From assembly GCF_905220565.1 (NCBI RefSeq), contig NC_059417.1:4038369-4102368 (forward strand): a stretch of DNA of 64,000 nucleotides, given 5' to 3'. Origin of the DNA: Melitaea cinxia. Lineage: Eukaryota > Arthropoda > Insecta > Lepidoptera > Nymphalidae. The translations under genes and the position numbers were made by a program. Position 1 is the stretch's first letter. Each line of letters opens with the position of its first letter. Shown piece by piece: positions 1-10,839 of the stretch. The notes beneath the pieces are model-generated. The model was given only the letters and a program-made list of their open reading frames with translations, did not search any database and was not told the origin of the DNA.

Positions 1-299
1 GGTATATTGTTCACTGAATCCTGTACTAACTTTATGCCAAAATACATGTTGATGGCGATGCATTGGTCGATAATAAACAAAAAAAAAATCACTCCACAGA
101 AAGTTTTTTTTTCTTCAAATAAGAAGAGGTTATTTTTTGTTATTTTATATATAGTCAGTCTCTGAACCAAACTTCATCCAAATTAGTTTAACCCTCTTGG
201 CGTAATCATAGTTACATTCATCCAAACTTTCGCATGTATTATACCATATTTACCTACTTAGTAAGATTTATCCGCCAGTATCATTTTAATAGATCCGCC

Positions 300-400
300 A
301 ACCCGCATTGGAGCAGCGTGGTGGATTAAGCTCTGATCCTTCTCCTACATGGGGAAAAAGGCCTATGCCCAGTAGTGGGATATTACAGGCTGAAGCGTTA
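300..400 (+). mobile_element. SINE 3' segment
   Basis: About 100 bp matching the 3' half of the tRNA-headed SINE at 59968-60292: an 'acccgcattggagcagcgtg' start, a 'cctacatggggaaa' core and an end in 'cagtagtgggatattacag'. Related copies lie at 58232-58330 and 27327-27405 on the minus strand. No tRNA-like head precedes it, so it is 5'-truncated. It abuts another retroelement tail at 424. Confidence 0.75.
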
Positions 401-423
401 GTAAGATTTGCACAAGCCCTTAA

Positions 424-592
424 ATTCAACAAGCTCCTTTCTGGTGGGTTGTCTGGAAGAGATCACTATCTAGTGATAAGACCGCCCGTTGCATGCGCCG
501 TAATTATTATTTTTTTTCCCCTTTAAGCTTTATACTTATGTCATTGTTATATGTTACTGTGTGCATTAAAGTTATTTATTATTATTATTAAG
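424..592 (+). mobile_element. LINE 3' end with TTA tail
   Basis: Contains 'gggttgtctggaagagatca' and 'gtgataagaccgcccg', a motif I know from the 3' ends of lepidopteran LINEs, then an ATTAAAG signal-like hexamer region and a (TTA)n tail. A degraded minus-strand relative lies at 57045-57168. It has no coding capacity; the open frame at 308-526 crosses two different repeats and is not a gene. Confidence 0.65.
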
Positions 593-824
593 ATTTATAC
601 AGTAATTAAGTTTCATTTTTTTTTTAATTCTATTAGGTTTCGAAAGCACTTCTAAATCATCATTATATTCGTAAAATTTACAATCAGGTCTTTAATAAAT
701 TAATTATGGTTAACGTTGAGCAAGCACTGATTCAGAATGTTGATTATGCTAAGAAAAGACTCAGAAAGAAACTCAGCAGTCGCTTAAAAACTAAATATCG
801 TATAATGTTTAGAATTCTTTTGAC

Positions 825-1036
825 TAGCCCGTTGGCTTTGTGGTGGCCCACCCCGTGTCTGGGCGTAATGTATATATTTATTTATTTTTGTATTATTTAT
901 AAGTATATTATAAAAAAAAATGTAACTATACCAGTCGGCTGTTACCTATAACACAAGTATTAAGTTGCTTACTTTAGGAACAGACGACCGTGTGTGTATG
1001 TTGTAAATATTTGTTTATTTATTTATTATTTTAAAA
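825..1036 (+). mobile_element. retroelement 3' tail
   Basis: Includes 'ggctttgtggtggcccaccc', then 'cagtcggctgttacctataa' and 'aggaacagacgaccgtgtgt' followed by TTTATTTATTTATT. I recognise this as a frequent lepidopteran LINE or SINE 3' end, but the family is not named here. The frame at 706-951 overlaps it and is unlikely to be a gene. Confidence 0.55.
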
Positions 1037-1047
1037 ATAGGTCGTAA

Positions 1048-1250
1048 TTATAATCAAAATCAAAAATCAAAATCAAAAATAGCTTTATTCAAACAGGCCC
1101 CAAGAAAATTCGAATCCTCATTTTAAAAATTAAAACTTTAAAAATAAATTATTATTTTTGTAAAATAATAATCAGAATAACAGTATCAAAAGTAAAAAGC
1201 AGATAAGATGGATAACTTACAAACCTTATGAATATAAGGCAGCAATTTTT
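1048..1250 (-). mobile_element. LINE 3' end with ATCAAA tail
   Basis: On the minus strand this ends in an AATAAAGC-type poly(A) signal followed by a TTTTGATTTTGATT tail (plus strand: ATCAAAATCAAAAATAGCTTTATT). The same structure occurs at 51366-51542. It is a 5'-truncated, non-coding retrotransposon end. Confidence 0.65.
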
Positions 1251-2465
1251 TTTTAAAGAAAGTAAATTTTTTAAGTAGAATCTCGTAGTTTTTGCGTGGG
1301 ACGTTGAGTCGGCGCCGGTCGCAAACACGTCCTATAACAATATAGCTAGCCAAATTTACGTTTGTAGTAGTTCTATTTGTTTACACCGAAAACGTTTAAT
1401 AAAAACTCCTTTTTCGTATTTGTCAGTCTTTTTATAGGTCTATCTTTTCTGGAAGAAGTTTTAGAGAATAAATTGATAATCATCATAATAATTTATCAAT
1501 ATTCATCTTTATCATTTTAATCATATCATTATCATTATATCATCAATTTATCAATTGTTGTAATATACATACATACCTTACTACGTACTTAGAGTAGGGG
1601 AATTCCGGGAGACTTGACCACGGAGTAGAGCTGCATCTTCAATCAAATCATTGAAAATTTTGCGCTATCTGGTTTGCTAACAGGTTTCTACAAGCTCGTC
1701 TAATACTTGACTTATGGCTGCCACTTCACCGGTTTGACAGTGAGCGAAAGACAGACGTTTTTGATGAGTTGACGCTGATGCTGGCTAATTGCTGGGAGTT
1801 TGACGTTTTTGAGACGTTTTAATACGACAACAATTTCATGGTATTTTAACATTCCTCCGACAAGTAAGATAATAAGTATTAGCTTTCAAGTCATTTGGGT
1901 TACAGACTTAATGGACTTTTAGGATAACAGTGCGATTTAATATAATGATCTCAAATTTTTCTGTAAGCTCTTAGTAAAGTAAGGAAGGTTAGGTTGGAGA
2001 GACTTGATCCATGATGGGTTCGGGAGACATGATCAGTGGTTCAATTGTCCCTTGGATAAGCTTGTATTGCTTTCAGGTTTTTGTGGGATGCAGAAAAGTC
2101 ACCAAAAAGGAACTGAAAAAAAAATTTCAAAAAATTGAGTCTTTTACATCCTTAAGGAAAATTTCCGATGAAATATTGCAACATATATCTATGATAATTG
2201 ATATCTGAAGATGGTCATAACAAATATATAAAAGGTTAAAAAGAAAACAACGAAGAAAGAAACTAAAAAAGAGGGAATTACAAATTAAGACCACATCTGA
2301 TTTTCACACCAAAACGGTACGGTACATCGTACCTTATACTGATCGAAGTGAAGGTGATTTGAATGAAGTTCTGGAGTTTGATAACTTTAAACTAAGTATT
2401 ATTTTTATGACAATTAAATTTACATGTAAAGAACTTAAAATAATGCATCCTAATTTCGTGAATTC
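1251..2465. other. AT-rich stretch, no gene
   Basis: No recognisable gene. It holds an ATCAT-type simple-sequence region near 1484-1560. The open frame at 2011-2208 has no recognised homology and is probably chance. Confidence 0.6.
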
Positions 2466-2540
2466 GTGAAATTGTGGCATCAAAAGACAATGCTCAAAAA
2501 AAAACCCAGGCCCGGCGCAAAAGAAAAGTAACTCAAATTC
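2466..2540 (+). repeat. left arm of spaced inverted repeat
   Basis: Carries 'cccaggcccggcgcaaaaga' followed by an AGTAACTCAAA end. The reverse complement recurs at 3236-3310 with a few differences; the shared part includes 'acaatgctca'. The arms are about 0.7 kb apart and may mark the ends of one element or two insertions of the same repeat. Confidence 0.7.
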
Positions 2541-2654
2541 TTCTCACTTCGTGTGCGAGTGCCGCGTCGCCCGCGCAGTCCATCGACAGTATTCGTTGCG
2601 ATCTGTGCGTTCTTTCCTGTTATTTTAAACCGATTGTACTAAAAACGACTACCT

Positions 2655-2960
2655 AATTGCTGTCGGCGACAAAACACATAGGTATGATTAATCGCTGTCG
2701 GCAACGAGTCACGTCGATGCGTGTCTCAACGAGTCAAGACATGTAAAGAACGATTGGCCGCTTTCATAAGAAATTATTATGAAATTGTTACGCAAATTTG
2801 AAATTATTGCACAATTTTAAAATTATTATGCAACTTTAAAATTATTAGGCAACTTCGAAACGTATATAAATCATCGTATAATAATCATCGCGCATCCCGC
2901 ATCATTTTTGGATCATATCGTGTTAGACATAGAGAATCGATGACTTTTAAGCGTAATTAT
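2655..2960 (+). promoter_or_regulatory. promoter-like region with TATA box
   Basis: Two 'gctgtcggc' boxes (about 2658 and 2692) and two 'aacgagtca' boxes lie upstream of a TATATAAA at about 2869, which is followed 20-40 bp later by 'catcgcgcatcccgcatca'. This order resembles a polymerase II promoter of a mobile element or gene. No downstream coding region is recognised, so the call is tentative. Confidence 0.3.
2765..2862. repeat. short imperfect tandem repeat
   Basis: About four imperfect copies of a 19-24 bp unit built on 'aaattatt' plus 'gcaactt' or 'gcacaatt', lying directly upstream of the TATATAAA at 2869. Confidence 0.6.
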
Positions 2961-3235
2961 TAAAATGACAAGTACATTCATATCGTGTTTTTAGTTCTAT
3001 CATCCTATTATCTTGTAAAAGTAGTTGGGATAGTAGAGAAGTTGCCATAAAAATGTCATTATATACACTCTTAAACCACAACTGTATCTGTTTACTTTAC
3101 TAATACATTATGTTACCTCTAAAATCTCGAGTCGCAATGTGGCGCAGATGTTAAAATTCGAATAGCAATTTCACACATATAGCCACTGATTTCGATGATG
3201 CCCCCTATGTAATATTTAATTACTTATTTTTACCT

Positions 3236-3310
3236 ATATTTTGAGTTACATTTCTTTTGCGCCGGGCCTGGGTTTTATTCTCATACTTCATGAGCATTGT
3301 CCTTTTGTTT
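3236..3310 (-). repeat. right arm of spaced inverted repeat
   Basis: Reverse-complement partner of 2466-2540. In matching frames both arms translate to a similar basic peptide (TQARRKR), which creates look-alike open frames on opposite strands at 2474-2656 and 3220-3522. This is best read as repeat homology rather than protein conservation. Confidence 0.7.
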
Positions 3311-3951
3311 ACCAAGAACATCTTCGAAATGTAATACATGAGAAGAATGTCTATAAACATCACAATTGTATAACTTAAGGATGCGTACGCGACGTCTTGA
3401 CGTAAATTTTGGCGCCAAATAACAATACCGCCATTTTGAATTGCGTAATTATCAAATGTAACGGACAACTGAACTTGTTGTCCGCAAACAAAGGTAATGG
3501 TCAAAATAAAAAATAAATCCAAAACAACTTAAAAACTCATTTTTAAACTTATTTCTTTAGTAATAAAGTTGTTTTTCATTTCATAAGTTACCACTATCAC
3601 TTTTATTACGAAGATGTAATTTTTTTTAATTTTTTTCCATCTAGTATCACTTTTACCCAGTCAAGAGCTCACGGGCGGTTGGAGATGATGAAAAGTGTCC
3701 TTCGAATAATTGTTGTAGGTTTTATTCGCATATCGTGTAGGTAGATCAAAGCAATTTGGAATCTGATATGTTTTTGTGTAAATTTATATTTGACATTTTT
3801 TTGTAATCTTATTATTACGAGTTCGTAATTTTATATCTTTATAATCATCTTTTGATTTTGGAAGTAATCTTGCAGTATCATTTGTATGAATGACTTTATC
3901 GATAGTTCCTTGACTATATCCTTTAATAAATGTACGTTAAAAGTTGATGCT
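3311..3951. other. AT-rich stretch, nothing recognised
   Basis: No repeat family or coding signal recognised. Confidence 0.5.
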
Positions 3952-4275
3952 GTGTGGTTACGGCTGTAAAGCCTGTAAAGAATATTGCCATCCTCTCTCT
4001 TCCCGTGTGTATCGTAAGAGGTGGCTAAGAGATAACACAGTTCCACTCCTACCTTGAAACTTAAAAAGGCGACCGATGTCGGGATAACCATTCAACTGCA
4101 GGCTTTGAAATACAGATGCCGAAGAGCGTCTTCAGTGCGACAAAGCCACCAACGCGCCTTACGCGGTCACCAACCCGCCTGCCCTATGGGCAAAACACAT
4201 ATTAATGGCATTTTTGGCGCAAACTGTGGAGGCCTATGTCCAGCAGGAGACTGAGATAGGCTGAAGTGTGTGTGA
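3952..4275 (+). mobile_element. RTE-tailed non-autonomous retroelement, copy 1
   Basis: First of about ten copies in the window. Landmarks in order are 'ctcttcccgtg', 'cgtaagaggtggctaag', 'cgaccgatgtcgggataacc', 'gaaatacagatgccgaag', 'caccaacccgcctgcc' and the end 'gaggcctatgtccagcag'. The last motif matches the region encoding EAYVQQW at the C-terminus of lepidopteran RTE-type LINEs, so the copies probably use that machinery. This copy is the most diverged, with a deletion in the middle. Confidence 0.75.
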
Positions 4276-5096
4276 AGTGAAGTGAAAAGTTTATTATTTA
4301 TACAGATTTCTTTAATACGAATCTTAAAAATCTTATTGCTTTAGCACTTATCAAAGGCATTTACATAACAACAATTAACGCCACCTTAGTTTAACTCAAG
4401 CTTTTCATTTAATCAGACTTTAAAATTTTATTTGTTGCTGGAAATTGCTGTTTTCTAGTTACTGCTATTTTTATTTTTATATATCTTTGAAATACCAAAC
4501 ATACTTAACTCTTATTACATCCACTGGTGATAAGAGGGCTGGTGCATTTTTTGCCCAGAGAATCAGCATAGCGATTCAACGGGGAAACGTTGCCAGCATT
4601 CTTCGCACTATTCCACGCGGACATGATTTATACTGTAACTAATTGTATATAGTTGTTAATTTTAAAGTATAATATTGAACTAATATCGAGCCAAATAGTT
4701 TGTTACATTCGAGGCTAGAAAAAATACACAAAGAGGATATATTTTAATCTTTCAATTTACGCCACAAACAAGGGGCCCATAAAAGGTTTCACTGTCGGTG
4801 TATATTTTTCAATGTTTTCATTTCGAAGGGGTTGCGAAGCCGCACAAATTAGTGGCTCTGTCGCTAAGTTAAAAAGTTAAGTTATTTTGTTTTAAGGCTT
4901 CTTGTTTAAAGTTCTTTGCGAAGACAAAATAAACAGGGATGAGTATCGTATTTAATTCTTTAACTTTTTTTTTTACGTTGAGCCTATTTGTGTTAGATTA
5001 TTTTTTCGTTTATAAAACTTTGACGTACGAAACATCTTACTTAGGTATAAATAAGTTTGAGGGGAAAATATATTGATAAATAATAATTGTGTTTGC
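4276..5096. other. AT-rich stretch, no gene
   Basis: No gene recognised. The frame at 4445-4642 contains 'ttccacgcggac', which may be a decayed Helitron-type 3' end. Confidence 0.45.
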
Positions 5097-5430
5097 AGGT
5101 AGGTAGACGAATGAATAGTCAAGTAAATACGCATTATCAAAGATTACTCTAAAAGTTGTAATCAGATCTCGATGAAATTTAAATATGACCACATGATAGA
5201 CATCGGCTTTCGATTAAATTAAAAATCAACAAAATCGGTACACCCAGTAAATAGTTATGCGGATTTTCGAGAGTTTCCCTCGATTTCTCTGGGATCCTAT
5301 CATCAGATCCTGGTTTTCTTATCATGGTACCAAACTAGGAGGGATACCTCCTTTCCAACAAAAAAAGAATTGAAGAATTATCGAAATCGGTTCATAAACG
5401 ACGGAGTTATCCCCGAACATACATAAAAAA
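5097..5430 (-). mobile_element. CCGACTTC-type MITE, partial copy
   Basis: The reverse complement matches the MITE at 30537-31103, including the 'ggtgtaccgattttg' segment, the 'ctctcgaaaatccgc' block and 'agtcaagtaaatacgc'. The CCGACTTC terminal repeats are missing, so both ends are truncated or decayed. Confidence 0.7.
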
Positions 5431-5552
5431 TGCAGTTTTATTATTTGACATTGGATAAAGCAAAAATAACACGCCTCATCACTGAAACTAATTAATTGTA
5501 GAATAAATAGCCTACGTTTTTGATAATGCTCTGTGCGTTCCAGACGATTTAG

Positions 5553-5582
5553 TTAAAAAAAAAAAAAAAAAAAAAAAAAAAC
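5553..5582. repeat. poly(A) run
   Basis: About 28 consecutive A, adjoining the 3' side of the minus-strand SINE that follows. Confidence 0.9.
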
Positions 5583-5585
5583 AAA

Positions 5586-5787
5586 TAAACGCTTAACACT
5601 CAACGGCCCTCAGTAGGATTTTCTCCTGTTTCGGAGTTCTGGAAACAAACAATACACAAGCACAGACCACGGCAAACATCTATATGGATAAAACCAATGT
5701 TTGCACAGATGTCATGTGCGAGGATCGAACCCGCGACCGTTAGCGCTATATACTGTGCTGTGACCGCTGCGCCAACGTGTCGTCAAA
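5586..5787 (-). mobile_element. tRNA-headed SINE (minus)
   Basis: On the minus strand it starts 'gacgacacgttggcgcagcg' with a pol III box A (TTGGCGCAGCGG, near 5770), a box B (GGTTCGATCC, near 5725), then a body containing 'acagatgtttgc' and an end near 'gttgagtgttaagcg'. Relatives lie at 48380-48590, 44345-44435, 52300-52495 and 58168-58735. The tRNA-like head is an old SINE promoter, not a functional tRNA gene. Confidence 0.85.
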
Positions 5788-6235
5788 CAACACACAAACA
5801 CAACACAAACATAACACAAATCAATGTTATTAATGGAAATCTTATAAAGCTTAACTAAAATTTTACAAGAGAAATGGAAATAAAATCTAGCATTGAAACT
5901 TGTTTGCAAATTGTCGCTATCGAAATTTGACTCGATCGAAGTATACAAATAATTTCAACTACTATACCTGTATCAATTATAGTTATCCTCTGACAAGACC
6001 TCTTTTCCTTGGTCGGCTTATAAAAAAAAAAACATAATCATAAACAATGAGCCATCAGATTTAACAGGTTTATAGTCAAACAGTTCTTAGCGTGTCCGGA
6101 CCGTCACGCCTCGTAATTGAGTGTCGTTTTACCGACTCGTAATATGATAGATTTTGTCTCGGTCTGTGACTAGGCATTGGGTAATCGTCTGAGTAACCAA
6201 GCTTCGCTATAAGATGCTGTGCTATAGAATTTATT
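5788..6235. other. AT-rich stretch, nothing recognised
   Basis: No coding region or named repeat seen. Confidence 0.5.
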
Positions 6236-6440
6236 TTTTCTGTACTAGGTTTGCAAACAAGCGTAAGGTTCACCTGAAGGTAAGCGGCTACGTAGCCTAT
6301 AGACACTTGGAATGTGAGGAGCATTGCAAGGGCGTTGCCAATCCCTAGTCCTGATCTTCACCAAGTTCGAATGTGATCTTCTGTACTGTTGGGGTACTTC
6401 CCCAGTCTGGCTGCTCCAACTCTTGAGCAAGATACTGTCT
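6236..6440 (+). mobile_element. interspersed repeat 'cacctgatggtaagcg', diverged copy
   Basis: Matches 47770-48030: 'gcaaacaagcgtaaggttca', 'tagcctatagacac', 'attgcaagggcgttgcc', 'cttctgtactgttggggtac'. This family is common in Lepidoptera; I do not know its mechanistic class. Overlapping open frames on both strands are shadows of the repeat. Confidence 0.7.
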
Positions 6441-7655
6441 GCTGTGTCCTATTTCATTAAAAACTACTATTGTTATAGTCTTTATACACAGTCTCTGTTA
6501 AATTAATAAAAGTAGCAATTTAATAACAATCATCTCTATACGAAATTATGATTTATATAACACGCGAAATATAGTACAACAATAGTAAAAGCTTCGCTTT
6601 ATAATGCGGAGAAGGAGCTTAATGTTGTTACAATATTTTGGATAAATATCAAATTTGCATAGATTTTTTAATTATACAATGAAACAAGTGTTAACTTATT
6701 ATGAAATAGAAGTACTTACGTAAATTTTTTATTAAGAAATACATTTCTTATGTCAAACTATAGGTATTTCTTCAGTAATTTAAAAAAAAAGTTAACTGTC
6801 ATTTAAAAATTTATAATAATAGTATTACCTACTTCATTATACAAAAAGATTGATTTCATGTTTATCGTTAGTCGCAATAGTTACATAACTGTCATATAAA
6901 ACATAATAATTATAACAAGGATACCTCTGTTACCCTAGTCTATCGATTGTCTGTTGCGGTAGTGATATAACGAGATGGTAGGAGAGATGCGAGAAATACA
7001 AAGTACGAGTAACTAAGATATTAAAACTACACAACACGGATATTGTAAGATGTATCGTAATAAATGTAGTCAAGATAATGCGTATACAGTAGTAATAGGT
7101 ACATAATCAGGTTAGTAAGTATAGGTATGTCTAAGTTTTCTAGGCAATTATTGAATCGTTTCTTCTCAGTAAAAAGTAAAGTAAGTAATAATAACTTCGG
7201 TTGAATTTAGAAGGATATTGTGTCATTAACCTTGGCATATGTAGATAACTTAAATGTTTTACAGGTTTTGATACACTTTCGACTTAGACGTTCGTATATT
7301 TCAGGCCTCTACATTGATAACATTGATACCAAGATTACATTATTATTTTTCATTATTAGATTTTTCTATTAATAAATATTTTTATCTTGATTTTTTTACC
7401 TGTACTTTAATTTTAATAATATTATATGTACTTTTATTTGTTTCGTTCGTTACTAATATATAGTATTATTATGTACTTTAATAATAATAAAATCCTAGCT
7501 ACGTCCACGATTCAACCACTTCTTACAATCCAAATATAATGTATCTTTATCAATCAAAACAGAAGTTAAAAAAAAACAGACCCATAAAGTAAGTATGAAC
7601 AAAAAAAAATAGTTTGTGTTTTCATTCGTCATGGTATATGTAAGCCGGTCCATTG
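6441..7655. other. AT-rich stretch, no gene
   Basis: No gene or named repeat recognised. Its AT content is high, including several A/T homopolymer runs. Confidence 0.55.
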
Positions 7656-7659
7656 TTCT

Positions 7660-7790
7660 ATGAGTTAATCTGTTTGCTTCCATGTTTGTGGTCGCGGCTT
7701 CGTTCCCCGCTCGGTCAACACCGCGACCCACGAAGCCTGTGTTTGTCTTTGTGTTCCGGTTCTTACCGAATTTTTGGACGTTAAGATGTT
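7660..7790 (+). mobile_element. possible decayed SINE head
   Basis: 'ggtcgcggcttcgttccccg' resembles a mutated pol III box B, and an 8-bp inverted repeat (GGTCGCGG/CCGCGACC) surrounds it. No clear box A is visible. It could also be an unrelated GC-rich island. Confidence 0.35.
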
Positions 7791-8069
7791 CTTTACAATT
7801 GTTGAAAGATCTTTTTCTCTTTGCAGACTAAAATATCTCTGTCTTGGAACTTTTATTATTGAGAATTAGATAATTGGTTTGTTTTCTCTCTTGTTATTTT
7901 ATGGACTTGTTTTCTAAAATTATATATTTAATTATTAGAACAGCTAGCTATTTGTGAGCAATATAGATTGTTTTCGGCTTGTGTGTTGTGACTTTACAGT
8001 TTATCTCAAACCAATAGTTTTTTATAGACAATGTTTTCATAATACTTAAAATATTTTGATATTCTTATA

Positions 8070-8166
8070 GCCTGTTTCACCAGTGTTGGTTAACGCTATT
8101 TGACGGATGATGGTGTCCAAGAGATAAAAGTTTTTGACATATTATTTTTTTACAATTAAATTCCAC
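8070..8166 (+). mobile_element. MITE end 'cctgtttcaccag'
   Basis: Begins 'gcctgtttcaccag' and continues 'taacgctatttgacggatga', 'aagtttttgacatatta'. The same end is at 36308-36420, and both ends occur in the complete element at 12977-13402. The far end of this copy is not obvious. Confidence 0.65.
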
Positions 8167-8271
8167 CCAAATCAGGTACTTATAATTTGTTCGTTCCTAA
8201 ACTTATTAAAAATACATTTTATTCGAGTAGCTCTCCTTGCACTTGGAATAGTCATTTTTACAAATCATTTA

Positions 8272-8409
8272 TGGCCAGTTTCAATACTCTATCTATCTCT
8301 AAATTTGCTTACTAGCGATAGATTTTTGACACAATTTATATGGAGTTAACGTCAAAATTCTATCTCTAGTAAGCAAATTTAGAGATAGATAGAGTATTGA
8401 AACTGGCCA
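8272..8409. mobile_element. foldback-like inverted repeat, 59-bp arms
   Basis: The left arm (8272-8330) and right arm (8351-8409) are reverse complements with about two mismatches, separated by a 20-nt loop. The arms begin TGGCCAGTT and end AACTGGCCA; the flanks are TTTA on the left and TTAA on the right. It looks like a short foldback or MITE-type element, perhaps the core of the MITE that starts at 8070. No coding capacity. Confidence 0.85.
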
Positions 8410-9390
8410 TTAAAGTGCTACTTATATCTACCATAACGTTCTAATATAATCTATGTAATAACCTTTATTACTCATCATTAAATATTTATACCACCTAAAT
8501 ACTACCATATTATATTATTTCTTTGTTATTATTTTTTGGAGTTTTCATATAAGGCCCCCGGTATGAAAAAAAATTGAGGAGTAAAATTTACTGAACGAAT
8601 GACCTCGTTACGTTTCTCGTAACGCCATCTATCGGAACCAATTAGAATTTATTTACTATTTGATATAGTATTAATCATTTTCTTATACTAGTGAGCCTTT
8701 TTTGTATCTATTTAGACAGTCGACCTGAAGGAGGTAAACTCCAGTCGTGCGTATGAGCTGACACATACACTTTTGTATTTTAATATATAGAAAACTAACA
8801 CAATGTACAACGTTGAAAATCTTTATAAAAAATTAAGAGTATAATAATTTTTAATATTTCGTTGCATTTATAGGCTAATTCAACACCACCTTGGAAATAT
8901 GTGTTATAAAGAAGGTAGTGAAGTTATAAAAATGAAAGTTGTATAGATTATTAAAAATTAACCATTCTCTTATATGTTTCCAAAACGAACCAACATTTTA
9001 AGTGCCCGTCAAGATTAGGTATTTTTAAGTGCGTGTACATTATGTTTTGTTTGTCAGTTCCAAACTGATGGTGTTTGTCTTGGATTGAACGTATTATATT
9101 ATTTCAAGTGGTAGTGATTTGTGGACTTAACTGTAATGGCTATTACGTTCTCTGAACCATCGTTTCTGTTTGAGAAAGTAAATAAAAAAATTAACGCATT
9201 TATTTTATTTTCGATTACAATTATGTTAATTCGTCTATTTGTGAGGAATTCGCTTATTCATTTTTGTATCGCCAAATTTACATTTGAATATTTAGAGCTA
9301 TATTTTATTGGTATTTATTTATTTTATATTAAATTTTAAAGGTGATTAGTTATTTGCAATTTAATGCTGTTGCCCTGTGTGCCAGTGTGT
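8410..9390. other. AT-rich stretch, no gene
   Basis: No gene recognised. The frame at 9121-9339 is hydrophobic because of AT-rich codons and is probably chance. Confidence 0.5.
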
Positions 9391-9391
9391 G

Positions 9392-9706
9392 TGGAGTGTT
9401 TGTTTGTAATATTAAAATAACCGCTTTTTACTAAATGCATATGGATGTATACACGGTACATATACCAAAATAACATTTTTTACAATTTTTATCTGTCTGT
9501 TTCTCTGTCTGTCTGTTTGTTCCGGCTACTCTCTGAAACGGCTGGACCGATTTCGACAGGACTTTCACTGGCAGATAGCTGATATACATAGTAAGAAGTA
9601 ACATAGGTTACTTTTATTTAAGAAATTTATTAATTTTATAACTCTGCGCACTGAACAATAGCTTTTTCGTTAAATTCCACGCGGACGAAGTCGCGGGCAC
9701 AGCTAG
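9392..9706 (+). mobile_element. Helitron-like element, 3' end clear
   Basis: Ends with 'cacgcggacgaagtcgcgg', a CGCG/CGCG hairpin, then a spacer and CTAG at 9703-9706 followed by T, the expected Helitron 3' terminus. The body has a CTGTCTGT microsatellite and 'ctctgaaacggctggaccga'. It is homologous in reverse to 49651-49939. The 5' TC end is not clearly resolved. Non-autonomous, no helicase domain. Confidence 0.75.
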
Positions 9707-10055
9707 TAGTAAATATAAAGTGTTTATGGTTAGTTTCAGAAACTATTCTGACGTTCTTTTTTATTTATTATTCTATTCGACATCCTTTTTTTGGGACGAG
9801 TATCACAGGCATTTTGCCGACTCAGACCCATTATCAACTCAGTGTGTCTTCGTGATCTCTGACCAACTTACAGCAATAATACAATGCTACTTAAGTATGT
9901 ACATCATGTTTTCTGTCTTTTGATAGCACTAATTTGATCTGTGATCTGTAAGGTTCAAATTCTTTCTCAAATAGGAAGCACCAGATTTTAAGCAGGATAT
10001 TACCTGCTATGCTGAATGGTGATTCAAATAATAATCATATTTAAATGATGTTGCT
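9707..10055. other. AT-rich stretch, nothing recognised
   Basis: The frame at 9720-9923 shows no recognised homology. Confidence 0.45.
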
Positions 10056-10839
10056 AAGCTTTTTTTTTAACGTGGGGAAAATCCTTCATGGACACCCTCC
10101 GGCGAAGGGGCCTGGGGGAGTCAGACTCTTACTGAATAAAAACCATCCACATGTGAGTAGACCTCCGTCTAAGTGGGGTGAGATTGGGTCGCGTTAGCAT
10201 GCACCACCTCGCCTCGGCGGCCGGCAAACATCCGGGCCCCAGTACCCAGAGAGGGGCGACACCCACAAGACCACCCCTCCCGACGACGCGTGCGGTTTCA
10301 AGCCAGCTGAAGGGCCCCCGACCCTCCAGCCGGCCACCCCACGTAAGGGACGCTCAACCGGACCAGTCTACCGTCTGCAGAATGGGGACACATGTCCAGG
10401 AGCGTCCTCCCTCCAAGCCAGAGAGGCCTGACCTCCAACGCCCAGCTGTACGGCGTTGAGGGTCAGGCCCGCCTGACCTCCAACGCCGGATCGCACCGAG
10501 CAACCGAGCAAAGCTCCAGGGAGCCCAGCGCGACCCGGTAACTACCCCACGGGTCCGCCGGACTGCACCGACAACCGAGCTAAAAGCTCCAGGGAGCCAG
10601 CACAGCCCGGCCCTCACGCAACTGGTCTGCCGGATTGCACCAGCAACCAAGTAAGCTCCAGACAGCCAGTACAACCCGGCCAGCACACCGCGCTTTCGCG
10701 CCACACCGCGCTTTCGCGCCACAGGGCGGGCGACTGAACCCCGTGCGTCCGCCGGTTTTGGTCCACGGGGGTCTAGGATCTAAGACCTCTACCACTCGCT
10801 GGAACTAGGTAGGTGGCGTTCCCCTATCTGCCACCTAGG
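10056..10839 (-). mobile_element. GC-rich LINE-like fragment with poly(A)
   Basis: A strongly GC-rich island in an AT-rich window. Read on the minus strand it ends 'aaggattttccccacgtt' followed by an A-run, as a non-LTR retroelement 3' end would. 'gagtcagactcttactg' on the plus strand is a motif I know from lepidopteran repeats. The open frames here (10178-10459 plus, 10354-10722 and 10580-10795 minus) reflect GC-rich tandem repeats and low stop frequency, not recognised domains. Origin in an R1-type LINE is a guess. Confidence 0.5.
10512..10700. repeat. about 70-bp imperfect tandem repeat
   Basis: The 'gctccaggga' landmark recurs at 10513 and 10586 and, diverged, at 10655, giving spacings of 73 and 69 bp, with 'cccgg' and 'ctgccgga' landmarks between. 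A separate direct duplication of 'caccgcgctttcgcgcca' lies at about 10685-10721. Confidence 0.75.

Noticed and set aside
3220..3522. 100-aa minus-strand frame with a signal-peptide-like start
   Set aside because: Its C-terminal part is the inverted repeat arm at 3236-3310 and the rest has no recognised homology; likely chance.
10354..10722. 122-aa GC-rich minus-strand frame as a protein gene
   Set aside because: It covers imperfect 70-bp tandem repeats in a GC-rich retroelement fragment; low stop density explains it.
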